A DNA stretch of 64,000 bases from Adiantum capillus-veneris (Eukaryota; Streptophyta; Polypodiopsida; Polypodiales; Pteridaceae): assembly GCA_014529385.2 (NCBI GenBank), contig CM043962.1:42750598-42814597 (forward strand). The letters are read 5' to 3'. This document shows, one piece after another, positions 36,389 to 48,465 of the stretch. The notes beneath the pieces were generated by a model. That model ran no database searches. It saw only the letters and a program-made list of their open reading frames with translations, and was not told the DNA's origin. Position 1 is the first letter of the stretch. Every line of letters starts with the position of its first letter. The position numbers were made by a program, and so were the translations under genes.

Positions 36389-37715
36389 ATGTCAACCCCC
36401 TCCACTTCAAGGAATCCAGAGGATGAGATAGAGGTGGTTTGCTTGCATAACACTAGGGATTCTGATGGGGAATGCGTGCCTCAAGTTTTTTCTAAAGGAT
36501 CTTGGGTCTTCATGCAACCTGCAGCTATCGAGCCTCATCGAGTTCGAAATCGTGGCAACCTCGACGAATATTGGAAGGGGAGACTTCTTGGTTTCAAGAA
36601 CCATATGATCAATGGCACAGTGGCCATTGTTCAACACGTGTACTCTTGGGGCGGTCCATGCGCTTGAATAAGAAAGCTCATGAGATTTCCCTTAAGTTGT
36701 AAGTCATAAAACATTGTTGGTTGCGGATTCTAAACGCTTATTATTTGTTTTTTACTTGATAGTTTTTGGTGATGTCATAGATATCTTCCTATCCGATTTT
36801 GTTGAGGAATAACCAATCAAGAGTCTCACAGGAACCTTCAACACTCTTCATGACGACATTGGTGTTATGATGCTTCCCAACTTGCCACCTTTGATGTTGC
36901 TACAATATAGAATCTTCTTCTACTCACACACGTATGCAGTGCCAGCCTCGAAGGATGGATATGGTAAGATCATTGCTATTGACAAACCTTCATTACTAAG
37001 CATGGAATGGCCACAACCCGACGTTTGGTTACTCTTGTCTTTGAAGGAGAAGATGCTTTCCAATATTTGCTCTTCATTAAAATTTGGGAAGGCTTCCAGA
37101 TCAGTAGGGCTCAGTTGGTGCTGCCCCGTGCATGTTTTTGTACACTTGTTCAAGACATTGCCATTCAGTGTTACACCTACTATGTTTTGTAGCAAGAATG
37201 TTATGTATGAAGCACTAAAACTCGTATTTGGAGATAATAGGGGAATGGTTGAGGGAGTGCACCAAGGAGATAAATACAAGTGTAAGGTGGGGGCTACAGG
37301 TATCGGGATACGATATCTGAAAGTGTGCACTACTTTGTACCTACGTTTCCACGGTGAGCGTTGGATGTGTAAGAGTGGAAAGTGGATACCCCTATAATCT
37401 AGTGTTGCTAATTTTGTAACATTTGACATGCTCATTACTTTGTCAAATGGTGTTTCTGAGATTGTGCAAGTCAGTGACCACTGGACTCTCAACAACATAC
37501 GAGAACATTTGATTATCTTGGGCTACGAAGATATCAAAGATGCTTACTTTTGTCTCAATCGGCAAAAGGTCGGTTCAATTTTTGTGTTATCTACATGAGC
37601 CAAATGTTAGTCTTATTAAAATATTTTTGTTGTTTCAGATTGGTAGGCGGATGGAGGCAGCCATGAAAGTGCAAGAGGAGTGGAGGGTTGGCACTGCAGT
37701 GTCTTTAAGTTGATC
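36389..37715 (+). pseudogene. BAH-like chromatin protein with possible ubiquitin-like tail, decayed
   Basis: The ATG at 36389 opens a frame whose first 90 residues resemble the start of a BAH domain, a module that binds nucleosomes or histone tails: FSKGSWVFMQP, then a Tyr-Trp-centred core and GTVAIVQHVYSW. A frameshift near 36650 moves the match to the frame ending AHEISLKL, just before a strong donor GTAAGT (36702). The next segment (DIFLSDFVEE, about 36780-36810) meets an in-frame TAA at 36810-36812 where Gln would fit. The frame 36867-37397 has no recognised motif. After it, about 37405-37570 plus 37639-37715 read as VSEIVQVSDHWTLNNIREHL and NRQK joined to IGRRMEAAMKV, similar in pattern to a ubiquitin-like fold. 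The family call is by eye and moderate. The 3-kb spacing to the H3-like gene suggests one functional set. Confidence 0.45.
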
Positions 37716-38014
37716 CAATAGATCAATGTAACCGGCTCTAATGCCACGTTGTAAAGCATTTTGTTTAATGGAAATTCAAAACTTTTTTGTCGTTATAGTA
37801 TCACCGTCATTGATTAAGTTTTTTAGATTTTGTTTGGGTGTTTGTGCACCCATGTGTGTTTGTATGTATCTCAAAGAGCTTTGGGATGGTATCTTTTTTT
37901 GCAGTGGGCCGGGGGGAGGTATATAAAGGGGAGGGAGATTCTCATTTGTCTATCAACACTTGAGAGAGAGAGAGACATAGAGAAAGACACACGCACACAC
38001 ACGCACGCACACAC

Positions 38015-38021
<7 letters not shown>

Positions 38022-38087
<66 letters not shown>
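38022..38087. repeat. (GA)n microsatellite
   Basis: A pure GA tract of 66 bp ending five bases before the ATG at 38093, preceded by a CA/GC-rich stretch. Confidence 0.95.
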
Positions 38088-38089
<2 letters not shown>

Positions 38090-38092
38090 GCC

Positions 38093-39704
38093 ATGGCAAC
38101 ACATGATAGCGCATCCTCCTCCCACGTAACAACACAATTGGAACCACACACACCCCTTTCACAGTTCCTTCTTTTCCTAGAAGACACCGAATATGTTGGA
38201 TACAATGATCTTCACAGCTTCTTCACCTGCACAGTGGATTTACAAAAAACCATGCAACTCCACAATAAAACTTTCCACAACATCATAGAGTATATGCATG
38301 TGAATATACTCAAGTATATTGTGAACTTTGAAGACAACACCATGTTGCGGTTGCCATGTGATCTGCTTTGCTACATCCACAAGGGCGACATTGCATTTTC
38401 GAATAGACTCGCCCGCTTTGAGGCGACTGCAAAAAGAGGCAACCCACTTCCGCCAAGTGACAAAGGAAGTTGCAGACTCCTTCAAGAAGCGCGCAAAATT
38501 GGGCAATCTTTCTTGTCCAACATTGCCACTCTCTTCTTCCTTGTCAATGAGGATCCCTCCTTGGAGGAGATGGAGATCTTGCATCTGGCAGTGGGTGGGG
38601 TGCTAATGGATCGTAAAGATCCCAATCCCCCCCCTATGGATGTCCAGAGTGAGCAAAGACTGCAAGCCGCCGAATATCCCTACGACTTGGAAGGGGTAGT
38701 TGCGGTGAGAGAGTAGAGTGTCGGCACCTCGAAGGTGCCGACCCCGAAAGCCATGACCCAGCTGCAATTCCCAAAGTGGATATTAGCCGCTTCAACAGCA
38801 TAATTATAGAAGATGAAGAGAAAAAAAAAAATCTCACAATCTGGAAAAGGCTTTTGGTGTTCAGCTAGATGAGTGTCTTAGCCTGATATGCACCAAGATG
38901 GGGTTCCCCCTTGATCCTACACCAAAATGTATAGATGACAAGCTACTTCCATTGGGGGTCTCTGTTGCTGATACAATTGCACTAGTGATAGTGGATGTTT
39001 TCGATGCAGAGTAGAGTCAAGTCACGAACGAGGATTTTGTTGCAACACAGGCCAAGGTTGTTACCAACCAAACTCCTATCTGCCCCGACTTGCCTGGTTC
39101 GCAGAGCCCCCGCAAAGTTGAAGAGAGCAAATCCTCTATCAACCTTGAAGCCACACCAACTATGGATGATGAGGATAAGCAAGAGAGGTAATACTAAGCA
39201 TCTTGGATGTTGATATGTCTACCTTTATTCTTTACATTTAGGTAATTTCATTTTTGTAGGATGTACTGGACATGGACCTATGGGCTAGCCGAAAAGAAAG
39301 GGGGGGGGTTGGGGGGTGGGGGGGGTGTGCACAGTGTTTGGGCCTCAGGTAGCCCTTGCACACTACATCGGCAAACTATCAATGCAGGACATGTGCATCA
39401 TACACAAGGATTTCTTCCCCAACGGCCATTTTGTTTGCGGGTGCTTAAGGCTTCGAGTAAATTCCTATACTTAGCCACCATCCCTCAAACAAACCATGTA
39501 ATTATTCTGGTGAAAAAATCACTTGCAATTGCCACTTTTGGCATTGGTTTTCGCGGCAAGGTCATGACACACATAGCACTTAGTCAAGCCCTGGTGGTTG
39601 ACAGTGCCCAAGCTATAGTTGCCTATGTGCTAACATCCATCCTACCCAATGCTACAGAAATTCGTAGAGAGATCGCAAAGTGCCTCCTATCAAAAGATAG
39701 TTAA
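38093..39704 (+). pseudogene. unrecognised protein gene, frameshifted
   Basis: The ATG at 38093 opens 207 codons of non-repetitive sequence with helical character (FLLFLEDTEYVGYNDLHSFF near the N-terminus). The reading then shifts near 38700 to a frame with GADPESHDP, FNSIIIEDEE and a run of 12 A at about 38820-38831, where it shifts again to KAFGVQLDECLSLICTKMGF. A TAG at 39012-39014 interrupts where Gln would fit. The segment ends in an acidic stretch (TMDDEDKQER) before a donor-like GTAATA. A following part, 39261-39704, contains a long open stretch with SLAIATFGIGFRGKV and ends at TAA. I do not recognise the family. Its place between the BAH-like and H3-like genes suggests it belongs to the same element. 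Confidence 0.45.
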
Positions 39705-39919
39705 GCCTAATGTACAAGCTTTTCAAATGAAAATTACTCTCTCTTGTCCATGATCTTTTGCAAAGTTCAATTTATTGTTTTGATCATGGTCAATGACCAT
39801 GCAATTTGTAAAAACTTTATCATTAGTGATATGTATTAACTATTTGAATGTTAATTTTGTACATTGAAAAAATTTTGTCCTAAGATTGACATGAAAATTA
39901 CAATTAGGTATAAGAGGTG

Positions 39920-40071
39920 CCCTGCATTTGCTAGAATATTGCTAATTGGGCCAAATTGGATGTGTCCACAAGGCAGCGAGAAAATGTCATGCAAGCCTGC
40001 TGTCTGGTCAATCCTCGTTGCCTTGACACATCCAGTTTGGCCCAATTAGCCATATTCTAGCATATGCAGGG
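39920..40071. repeat. inverted repeat between convergent genes
   Basis: Arms 39920-39966 and 40025-40071 are complementary over 47 bp with three mismatches. The stem continues inward for about 12 bp (AAGGCAGCGAG against CTCGTTGCCTT). It lies between the 3' ends of the plus-strand gene (39704) and the minus-strand H3-like gene (40367). It could be a shared transcription-end hairpin, a small-RNA source or a foldback element. Confidence 0.85.
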
Positions 40072-40366
40072 AAAAGTTTGTACCTAAAGGACAATTTCAA
40101 GCCAGTCAAGAAATTTTTTTAGCCTAAGTTGTCATCATCTAATATATGCAGGCCATCTGGAGAGCTCCTTTGTTAAGTTGATTATCATCTCACCTTCAAC
40201 CATTTAACAAAATAAATGTAGACAAATATAGACATTAAGTTTACATGGAGCGATAAAAAGAGACGTGATTGTATTTATCGCAAAGTGCAAATACACTGAG
40301 TTCCAAAGAAAACTTGAATCCAGTACAAGGGTTCCAAAGCAAACTTGTTTCCAATACAACGGTTAG

Positions 40367-40991
40367 TTACAAAAAAAGGTTTGACGTAAGAAAGTAGCAC
40401 TCATGCCTTAGACTTGCTAGTTGCATGTCCTTTGCCATGATGGTTACACGCTTAGCATGGACAACACATAAGAACGTGTCCTCAAAGAGACTGTCCAAAT
40501 AAGCCTTTGCAGCCTCCTGAATTGATTCAAGGGCAACTGCGGACATCCAAAGCTCTATGTTGTAGCTTTGTAGCACCTCCTTACATATCCGTGCCAATGG
40601 TGCTTTCCTGATAAGTGGGTCAAGTGTCTTTTGGTAATGCCGAATTTTAGCAAACGCTCTACAAAAGCGTCGTGCTCTTTGAGGTTGATGTTGTGGGGGC
40701 CTCTAAGCTCCTTGTGGACGTGCTCTTTGCGGGCCGTGGCTTCTTGTAGAATTTCGACTTGTGACGGCGCTTGGGAGGTGGCTCGGGGTCATCTTCAACC
40801 GGATCATAATCTTCATCATCACTGCTTTGCTCAGCATTGTTGGGTTGATCAAAAAGCATGACACCCATTCCCCTGGGCAGTAACTTGCCGGCCCTATTTT
40901 TGCGACTTGGGCCGGATGGCATCGCGCCCATCCCTCCTAGCAACGTCTTTCCGACCACCCTATGATTCACTGGGATGTCTCCCCTTCCCAT
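40367..40991 (-). CDS. histone H3-like protein with long divergent tail
   Basis: The C-terminal part (about 40672-40367) is a histone H3 fold: KIRHYQKTLDPLIRKAPLAR matches the H3 alphaN/alpha1 start, then IQEAAKAYLDSLFEDT for alpha2 and LCVVHAKRVTIMAKDMQLA for loop 2 and alpha3. Loop 1 has the length of canonical H3, without the extra residues typical of centromeric CENH3. The open frame 40991-40659 upstream gives an N-terminal tail of about 110 residues with an acidic patch (SSDDEDYDPVEDDPEP) and a basic patch (PPKRRHKSKFYKKPRP), unlike the H3 tail. The two parts are in different frames, shifting near 40660-40700; this is either a small intron or a one-base frameshift. I favour one gene. Such a protein should replace H3 in nucleosomes. 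Identity of the fold is strong; intactness is uncertain. Confidence 0.7.
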
Positions 40992-41521
40992 AACAGATGC
41001 TCATCTGAAGTGTCTGTCCCTGTGCGTTCGGGGTCAGCTAGCTCTTCTGGTTGCCAATTTGCATGCATATTCTGCCTTCTTCGCACCTCATTGGTCTTTG
41101 GATTCTTCTTTGCAGTTTGTTTCGTCCTTTCCATCTAGAAAGTGTGTTTGGGGGGCTTCTTAGAGCTTGTGGTATTCGGTGAGGGAGGGAGTGTTTTGTG
41201 TTTGTGATGGGGGGGTTTTTCCCTCTTTATGTAGGGTGGCGATACAAGGGTGGATTCACATGGTGGAGAAGAGCTGCTAAAAGCATGAGAAAATAATATT
41301 TTGAATTACAAAACCACATGAAAGTAGAGAAATGTTCAAACACACAGAGTGAAACGTCTACTTGAAAAATTGTGTAAACAATTAGACAATAAAAACACTC
41401 GATCCAAAAAACAAGAGGATTGTGACACAAAAAAATATGTTGTAATGCTCATATTACGGGGATTACATGTGCATCCAAGTTCAATGGATTTTCCATTATC
41501 ATGAGATTCCAAGTACATCTA
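40992..41521. other. intergenic part of the chromatin-gene cluster
   Basis: No family motif. The stretch separates two genes on the minus strand and probably holds the 3' end of the transposase-like gene and the promoter of the H3-like gene. Confidence 0.35.
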
Positions 41522-43041
41522 CTACCTCCTGGCCCAGACTTTTCCCAGCCTAGTCCTTGATGCTTGCCACACTGCATGCCATGCTGGACCTTGTGAGGAT
41601 ATCCAATGCTCTGAGGAACAAACATGGGCTAGACGACGAACTTCTTGTGCCAAGTGCGATGACCTTGCACGTTCAATTGACACTTTGCGTCCAAAGTTGG
41701 TACGGTAAAACCAGTTGAACATTTCTTGAAGATAGCATGAGAGCACTCAACCCCCTCTATGTCTTGTATTCTTGAAGTAGACACCCCTGGCACGATAGTG
41801 TGACTTCTCCATTCCTTGCGTGCTCCAAATATCCAATGAGCCATACATGTTCATAAAGTATGCGCCATGGGCATAGAGGATGTGCTGCCCATAAAGCCAT
41901 AATTCATCGATGATCAAAACTAAATCATAGAACAGACCACGGTGAAATAGCAAGCACTCACCATGTACTGCATATTGTTTTTTTCACCCCATGCAGTGAT
42001 AACCACCGTTGTGATGTCCACCACCAAATTTTGGAATTCTTGTCGTTGCTCATTGGTTGTTCTTGCAAGCCGTCGTATCTTCATCATCTTGTCGAATACT
42101 GCCCAAACATGTTGTCGGCTAAGCACAACACTTGCATTGCTATCATTGTGCGTTGTATACTTGCAAATATCCTTCCACAACTCCCATCCACCTTCAGATG
42201 TTGATGTTTCGGAAGTAACACTACTTTCCTTGGACCAAACCCTCTTCAAAACGTGCCTTGCCTTTAGTCCACTCATGGACACTGGTTGGGCCACTTCCTG
42301 AGCACTGGCATTGTTCTTCTGCGCAACAATTGAGGTGTTGGTCCCATGACAACCTATTGAATTTAAGAGCCATTCCACGTTTGAGATAGCGTCAAGCGAC
42401 CTCTTCGCAGGCTTCATTGTAAAAGCATAATCAATATGAAGCTTTAATAAACGATCAAAGATGCGTATAAAAGCATGAAGTGTACAAAAATGCATATTTT
42501 TTAGAGGGAAGTTGATTATAGGGTTCCATTCACTGTTTTTTGTGGCACAATTGGGCTCCTCCAGCATAGGACATCGTAGCACCAAATGCTCCCACACACG
42601 TGTAATTTGTGAATTCTCATCTGCCTCTATTTTGTCGACTATTGCGATTTTTCGTGCATTCACCTTATCGCCCTTAATGAAGAATGGACAAGGATACAGA
42701 GCTCCAGCCCCTTGTTTACACCCTAGAATGCACTTGATTGTTTTCAAATTGCCACCTAAGTGCCAATCAACTTCAAACTCCCCTATGCCATCTACTTGAA
42801 GTTTTTCCCCAGCTTGTTGTGCCTTGATAACATTTGTTATCCACGGAATGCGTTCAAAAATCCAAGCAGGCACTCCATGGGTCTCCTTGGGAACCTCAAT
42901 AGTACCAAGCCACCAAATTTCTTTCTCCAATTGCACACTGAAAGATGGTGCACAATCCTCATTCATAGCTATACATTTTGCATGAGATAATGCCTCGTTC
43001 ATGAGAGTAATACTCATCCTTTCTAGTATTTGTTTCTTCAA
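41522..43041 (-). pseudogene. transposase-like protein, C-terminal exons
   Basis: Two exons are visible. Exon 43041-41962 (start possibly just upstream after an AG) contains VDWHLGGNLKTIKCILGC followed by YPCPFF, then MHFCTLHAFIRIFDRLLKLH. A 77-bp intron (41961-41885) has a GTGAGT donor and GGGCAG acceptor. The last exon (41884-41522) contains GSLDIWSTQGMEKSHYRA, then HRGG, an in-frame TGA (41747-41749, fitting CGA), and EMFNWFYRTNFGRKVS to the stop. The order of a D-x3-GGNLK box, a CPxx box, an LHxFLRI box and a QGMEKSH box matches, by memory, orphan transposase-like proteins widespread in eukaryotes. The Asp and the Glu of GMEKSH would be candidate catalytic residues of an RNase H fold. That function is inference. 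Confidence 0.5.
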
Positions 43042-43097
43042 AATCTAACACTCGTTTAGCTTGGCACAAACACCAACTTAGAACCTAGCACTGCAAA

Positions 43098-43102
43098 ATG
43101 TC
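43098..43102. repeat. target-site duplication ATGTC, left
   Basis: ATGTC directly precedes the left LTR; the same five bases follow the right LTR at 48658-48662. Five bases is the usual copia duplication. Confidence 0.9.
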
Positions 43103-43294
43103 TGAAGGAGTACGAGCGGAAGTGCGACGCGAGAGAGAGTGCGAGAAGAAGAGCACAACGATATGGTGAACTCGCTCTACTATAATGTGTAGAGCATAGT
43201 GAGTTCTTATTAGGTTTTTACAAAAGAATATGTGTACATACCTGGCGGCCCGCCCACTTACCTGGGCGACCACATTGGGCTTTATACCCCAACA
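43103..43294 (-). repeat. copia 3' LTR
   Basis: 192 bp, starting TGAAGGAG and ending CCCCAACA on the plus strand. The next bases, read on the minus strand, give the polypurine tract CTTTAAGTGGGAGTT. Confidence 0.95.
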
Positions 43295-43383
43295 AACTCC
43301 CACTTAAAGTCCAATGTGGTACTTTAAGTGTGAGAGAAGCTACTATACAAGCTAATATACAAGAGATGTAGAGAAGTGATGTA

Positions 43384-46300
43384 CTACCCTACACCTAACT
43401 GCTTGCGAAAATGCGCAAAGCTCTTTGAGGGAAGTCCTTTTGTAAGTAGATCAGCAGGATTTTCTGTGGTGTGAACTTTGACAAGCTGAAGTTGCTTATC
43501 CTCGAGCATTTCCCTGATGAAATGATACTTCACATCCACATGCTTTGTCTTTGAGTGATAAACTGGATTGCGAGCCAATTGTATAGCACTTTGACTATCA
43601 CAATATAACACAGGCATCTCTTCTTTGATTCCCAAATCTGTTACTAGTCGATTAAGCCAAATTGATTCTTTGCATGCCTTTGATGCTGGCTGCAACATAT
43701 TCAGCCTCTGTAGTAGACTGAGTAACACAATCTTGTAATCTAGAACGCCATGATACTGCTCCACCAGCCAATGTAAAGACATACCCTGACGTAGACCTTC
43801 GGTTGTCTAAGTCACCTGCATAATCTGAGTCTGTAAAACCCTTTACACTTAGCTCCTGACTCCCATAGCATATACGCATACTCTTTGTAGCTTTCAGGTA
43901 TCTCAATATTCCTTTCACTGCCTCCCAATGTTTCTTGCCTGGGTTTGACATGTATCGACTTACTACTCCCACTGCAAATGCAATGTCTGGGCGAGTAGCA
44001 ATCATTGCATACATCAAACTACCCACTGCAGACGCATATGGAATCTTATCCATTTCAACCTGTTCTTCCTCATACACAGGACAATCTTGTTTGCTAAGTT
44101 TCACATATGGTGGCAATGGAACACTCGGTGCCTTTCCCTTCTCCATATTGAAACGTTGCAAAACCTTGTCAATATACTCTATTTGAGATAACCAAATCAA
44201 CTTCTTTGATCTGTCTCTCTCAATGCGCATACCAAGTATATGACTTGCCTCACCCATGTCTTTCATGTCAAACGATTTTGCCATCTTTGACTTCAAAGCT
44301 GAAATTTCTTCCAAGTGATTGCCAGAAATCAACATGTCATCCACATACAAAATAAGGATCGGCCAACTACCATCCTTAGCCTTCTTTGTATATAGACAGT
44401 GATCGAACTCACTACGTTTGTAGCCTTGAGAAAGCATAAACTTGTGGAATTTATGGTACCATGCCCTCGGTGATTGTTTTAAGCCATAAAGACTCTTTAA
44501 CAACTGGCATACCCAATCTTCCTTGCATTTCTCAACAAACCCTTCTGGCTGCTGCATGTAAATTTCCACATCTAAATCACCATGCAAGAACGTTGTCTTG
44601 ACATCCATTTGGTGCAACACCAAATCTAATATGGCAACCAATGCAAGAAAGCATCTCAATGTAGTCATCTTGACCACCGGAGAGAAGACTTCATCAAAGT
44701 CAATGCCTTGTTCCTTCTTAAAGCCCTTGGCAACAAGCCTTGCTTTGTACTTTGGCTGACTATCATGAGCAGTGATCTTATACCTGTAAACCCATTTACA
44801 AGGTAGAGCCTTTTTGCCCTGTGGTAGTTTAACTAGCTTCCATGTCTTGTTTTTATGCAGAGCTGTCATCTCTGACTGCATGGCCAATTGCCAATTCCCG
44901 GAGTCCTTCATTTGCACTGCTTCCTTGTAACATGAAGGCTCATTGCAATCAGTCAACATGACATAGTTCATAGATGGAACAAACCTATCAGGAGGTCGCG
45001 TGACATGTCCAGATCTACGCACAATAGGTGGCTCAGGCTCAGCCACAACCTATGGTTCCACTCTATCCTGTCCTTGCTCCTCTTGAGCCCTGACATTTTG
45101 TCTTGCACATGCAGGTCCATGTTCTTGGAAGACAACTCTTATAATCTCCTCAACCCTCTCTGGTTTAGAATGATATTTGTATTCATTAAAGTGAACATCA
45201 TTGCTGCGGACAACCTTTCTGGATTCGGGATCCCAAAGTCTTCACCCCATCTCACCAGAATTACCATAGCCTAGAAAGATGCACTTTCTACTCTTTGGCT
45301 CAAGTTTGTTCCTAAATTCCTTTGGAACGTGAGTATATGCCTCACAGCCAAAGACTCTGAGATGCTTGTATGAGGGCATTTTGCCTGACCATACCATCTC
45401 TGGCACTGAATCCTTCTGCAAAACCTTGCTAGGAGATCTATTTACAAGATGAACAACTGTTGATACAGCTTCAGCCCAAAACACATTTGGCAGCTGTGCA
45501 TTAGACAACATACTTCTGACCTTCTCTTGTATGGTCCTATTCATCCTCTCAGCAACACCATTTTGAGGAGGATTGTAAGGAGCAGTAAGTTCACGTTTTA
45601 TACCTTTTGACTCACAAAAGTCCTGAAAGGCCTTTGAAACATACTCTCCACCATTGTCAGTGTGTAAGCATTTAAGCTTTTTGCCACTCTGATTCTCCAC
45701 AAGTGTCACAAACGTTTTGAAAACACTAAACGTTTCATCCTTGTGCTTGAGAAAGTAAACCCATACTTTCCTCGAGTAATCATCTATAAATGTCATAAAG
45801 TAAGAAGCTCCCCCTAGAGATAGGTTAGGCATAGGTCCACACAAATCACTATGAACAAGTGCCAACTGTGTATCTCTTCTACTGCTTCTATGCTTATGTG
45901 GCTGCTGTGTTTGCTTACCATATAGACAATGTTCACAAAATTCAAAATCATTAAATGAAAAGACAGGCAAATAACCAGAACGAGACAAGATTTCCATTCC
46001 CTTCTTGGACATATGTCCTAACCGGCTATGCCACAAAGAAACGTTCGGCTGCTCGGTTACATTGATTACATTTTTAGAGACATTTGATGCATAAATCATG
46101 TAAAGTCCTCCAGACTTTACTCCATGTGCTACTGTCATAGAACCCTTGGATATCTTCCACATGTTCTATCCAAAAGTGGTGACGTAGCCAGCATCATCAA
46201 GTAAACCTGTGCTGATCAAGCTCTTTGTAATTGCAGGAACATGTCTCGCATTCTTCAGCGTGAAAGAAGAGCCATTCTAAAACTTCAATTGAACATCTCC

Positions 46301-47368
46301 AACACCTAAGATCTCACATGTCTGCCCATTGCCTAGCCAAACATGATCTTTAGTGGTCACATAAGAGGTAAACCACTCCTTGTTTGGAGACACATGAAGT
46401 GATGCCCCTGAGTCTATAATCCAGTCACTCAGTGCATTTCCATCAGATGCTATAAGAAGAGCTGAGTCCATTGTATTCTTCAAGAAGTAGATGTCTCTTG
46501 ATACTAGACTGTCATCCTCAGCAACAGTGTTTGTCACATTTATTTCTTGAATCTTCACTGAGGACTTGTTCTTCTCACCATGGTCTTCAGCTTTCTCTTT
46601 GCCTTTTTCTGCTTTCCATTCTCTGCAGTCTCTTTTCACGTGACCCTTCTTGCCACAATGCTAGCATTCTATGTCACTCTTGCCTTTAGCACTGCGGGAC
46701 TTGCTACGAGACTGACTCCTCTTTCCACCTTTGTACTTTTCTTTGGTCCTTCCCCTGACAACTAAGGCTGTTCCTTTGCCTTTGTCCATTGTCTTTCTAT
46801 TGGTTTCTTCAGTAAGCAGACTTCCTTCTACACCTGCTATGTTCAAACCATCTGGAGGTGCAGAATTACTCAAAGCTGTGCGAAAAGTGTCCCAACTTTC
46901 CGGCAATGTGATCAGCAGGAACATAGCTCTAAAAGGTTCATCAAACTTGACACCTTGAGCTGACAACTGATTATAGATTGTGTTGAATTCATTCAGATGA
47001 TTGGACATAGGTGTCCCTTCTTTCATCTTCAAGTCAACAAGCTTCTTAAGCCAGTATACCTGGGAAGCTCCACTCTGCTTCTCATAAAGATCACTCAGCT
47101 TTAACCATGCTTGATAAGCCGACATCTCGTCTGCTACATTGAAGTAAACGCTTTCTGCCAAAGTCAGCATAATGGTAGAAAGTGCCAATTCATCCATTTC
47201 GCTCCATTCATCCTCGTCCATATCTTCTGGTTTTATCCCCTTGAGCTTTATAGGTTTTATCTGCTTCTTTTGTACCAACACGTGCCAAATCTACTTCTTC
47301 CACAATGGGAAATTGGTTCCATCCAGCTTCTTGATATTGTAAAGAGCAGTGTCTTGTGATCCAGCCAT
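43384..47368 (-). pseudogene. copia Gag-Pol polyprotein with six stops and one frameshift
   Basis: The minus-strand ATG at 47368-47366 begins Gag (MAGSQDTALYNIKKLDGTNF). Domains in order: Gag (UBN2 type) to a zinc knuckle CxxCGKKGHVKRDC near 46670-46630; protease with WIIDSGASLHVSP (DSG at 46406-46414); GAG-pre-integrase and integrase with VHSDLCGPM, CLHTDNGGEY and PPQNGVAERMNR; reverse transcriptase with LYGLKQSPRAWY and catalytic YVDD at 44336-44347; RNase H with TTEAEYVAAS and YCDSQSAIQLARNP. Stops: TAG 47291-47293, TAG 46661-46663 (inside the knuckle), stop 46277-46279, TAG 46166-46168, TGA 45242-45244 and TAG 45050-45052. A frameshift near 43670 splits RNase H. An undamaged frame would be about 1,330 codons, normal for copia. 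The product can no longer be made as one protein. Confidence 0.93.
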
Positions 47369-48451
47369 AGCTACGCTTCATAGTAGTTTACTTTCCTGGG
47401 AAAAATTCCACAGAGTTTCCCTTGTAAACTGACCTCTGAACCAATATCAACCTGTCAAATGAACCAAGAAAGCTTCAGTTTCTGCAAAAATTTTGGCAGA
47501 GTCTCCTTTGTAAAATGGCTCTGGTGTACTAAAAACAGACCAAAAAACAGCTCAAAAAACCACTGCCTCTCTGACACTGTAAGCTGTGGGTAAACCTGTC
47601 CTGCACATGTACTGTCTCTGACTGTCCTGTCACCGTCCTGTAAGGATAGACTGCGACAATGCCTCAACAGCAGTAAAGCAAAGATGCAATCCCAACTGTC
47701 TAACTCACAGTCAATACATCCTAGCTGCCTATCTAAGGGTGCTCGAGGGATCGCTCCAAGACCTGTATCACCGAAAGAATCTCAACATTCGAGAATCCCC
47801 CAGCTCAATAAAACCTCACTCGACCCTCAACAAAGGCTGCAGTAAATCTGACAGTAAATAGACATCCCACAAAGTCATACATCCACAAATTGCCCACTAT
47901 ATGTTGTAACCGCTGCGGCGGTTGTTTGCTGCGTGACTCACAGCCAGCAAACCCTCAACAGACATACATCATCTCTGACAATACATCCCATGTGGAAGTA
48001 CCTACAATGTCAAGATGAAATCTGGAATATCAAGCAGCAAACACAAGCTACCTGATGAACTAGTGGATGTCGCCTACAGTCTGTGTGTAGATTCACCCGT
48101 GTCGTATGTGACACGCCTCCAAGAACTGTGAGTCGTCCTTCGATGTGTAGACAGCCACAAATCAACACTCTAGGAGTGTCGATATCCTCAGCACCTGCAG
48201 TCGTAGGCCGAAAACCCCAAATTTGCAGAGTCGGATCTGCACCCGATGAGACCACTAGTCGAAAATGGCCTGCGCAGAACTTTGTCGAAGCCGAACGGTA
48301 ACCGAGATGACCTCAGAATGAAATTATGAGCACACCGAGCCCTACGAGCTCGCCCACAAGATTTGGGGCCATGTCTTTGCCTGTCGAATTTCACTCCAAT
48401 CTGAGCTTGTGACTCTAGCCTCCTGTAGTGCTGCCCCGAGCCTCGATCTGA
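47369..48451 (-). other. copia 5' leader
   Basis: About 1.08 kb between primer site and Gag start, long for a copia element. No supported coding frame. It presumably carries the packaging signal. Confidence 0.5.
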
Positions 48452-48463
48452 GCTCTGATACCA
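48452..48463 (-). promoter_or_regulatory. copia primer binding site
   Basis: On the minus strand the sequence is TGGTATCAGAGC, complementary to the 3' end of initiator Met-tRNA, two bases inside the 5' LTR. Confidence 0.95.
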
Positions 48464-48465
48464 GT

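Noticed and set aside
40367-40672. Centromeric histone CENH3
   Set aside because: Loop 1 lacks the extra residues usual in CENH3 and the core is nearer to canonical H3 in loop 2 and alpha3. A CENH3 origin is not excluded but is not the best reading.
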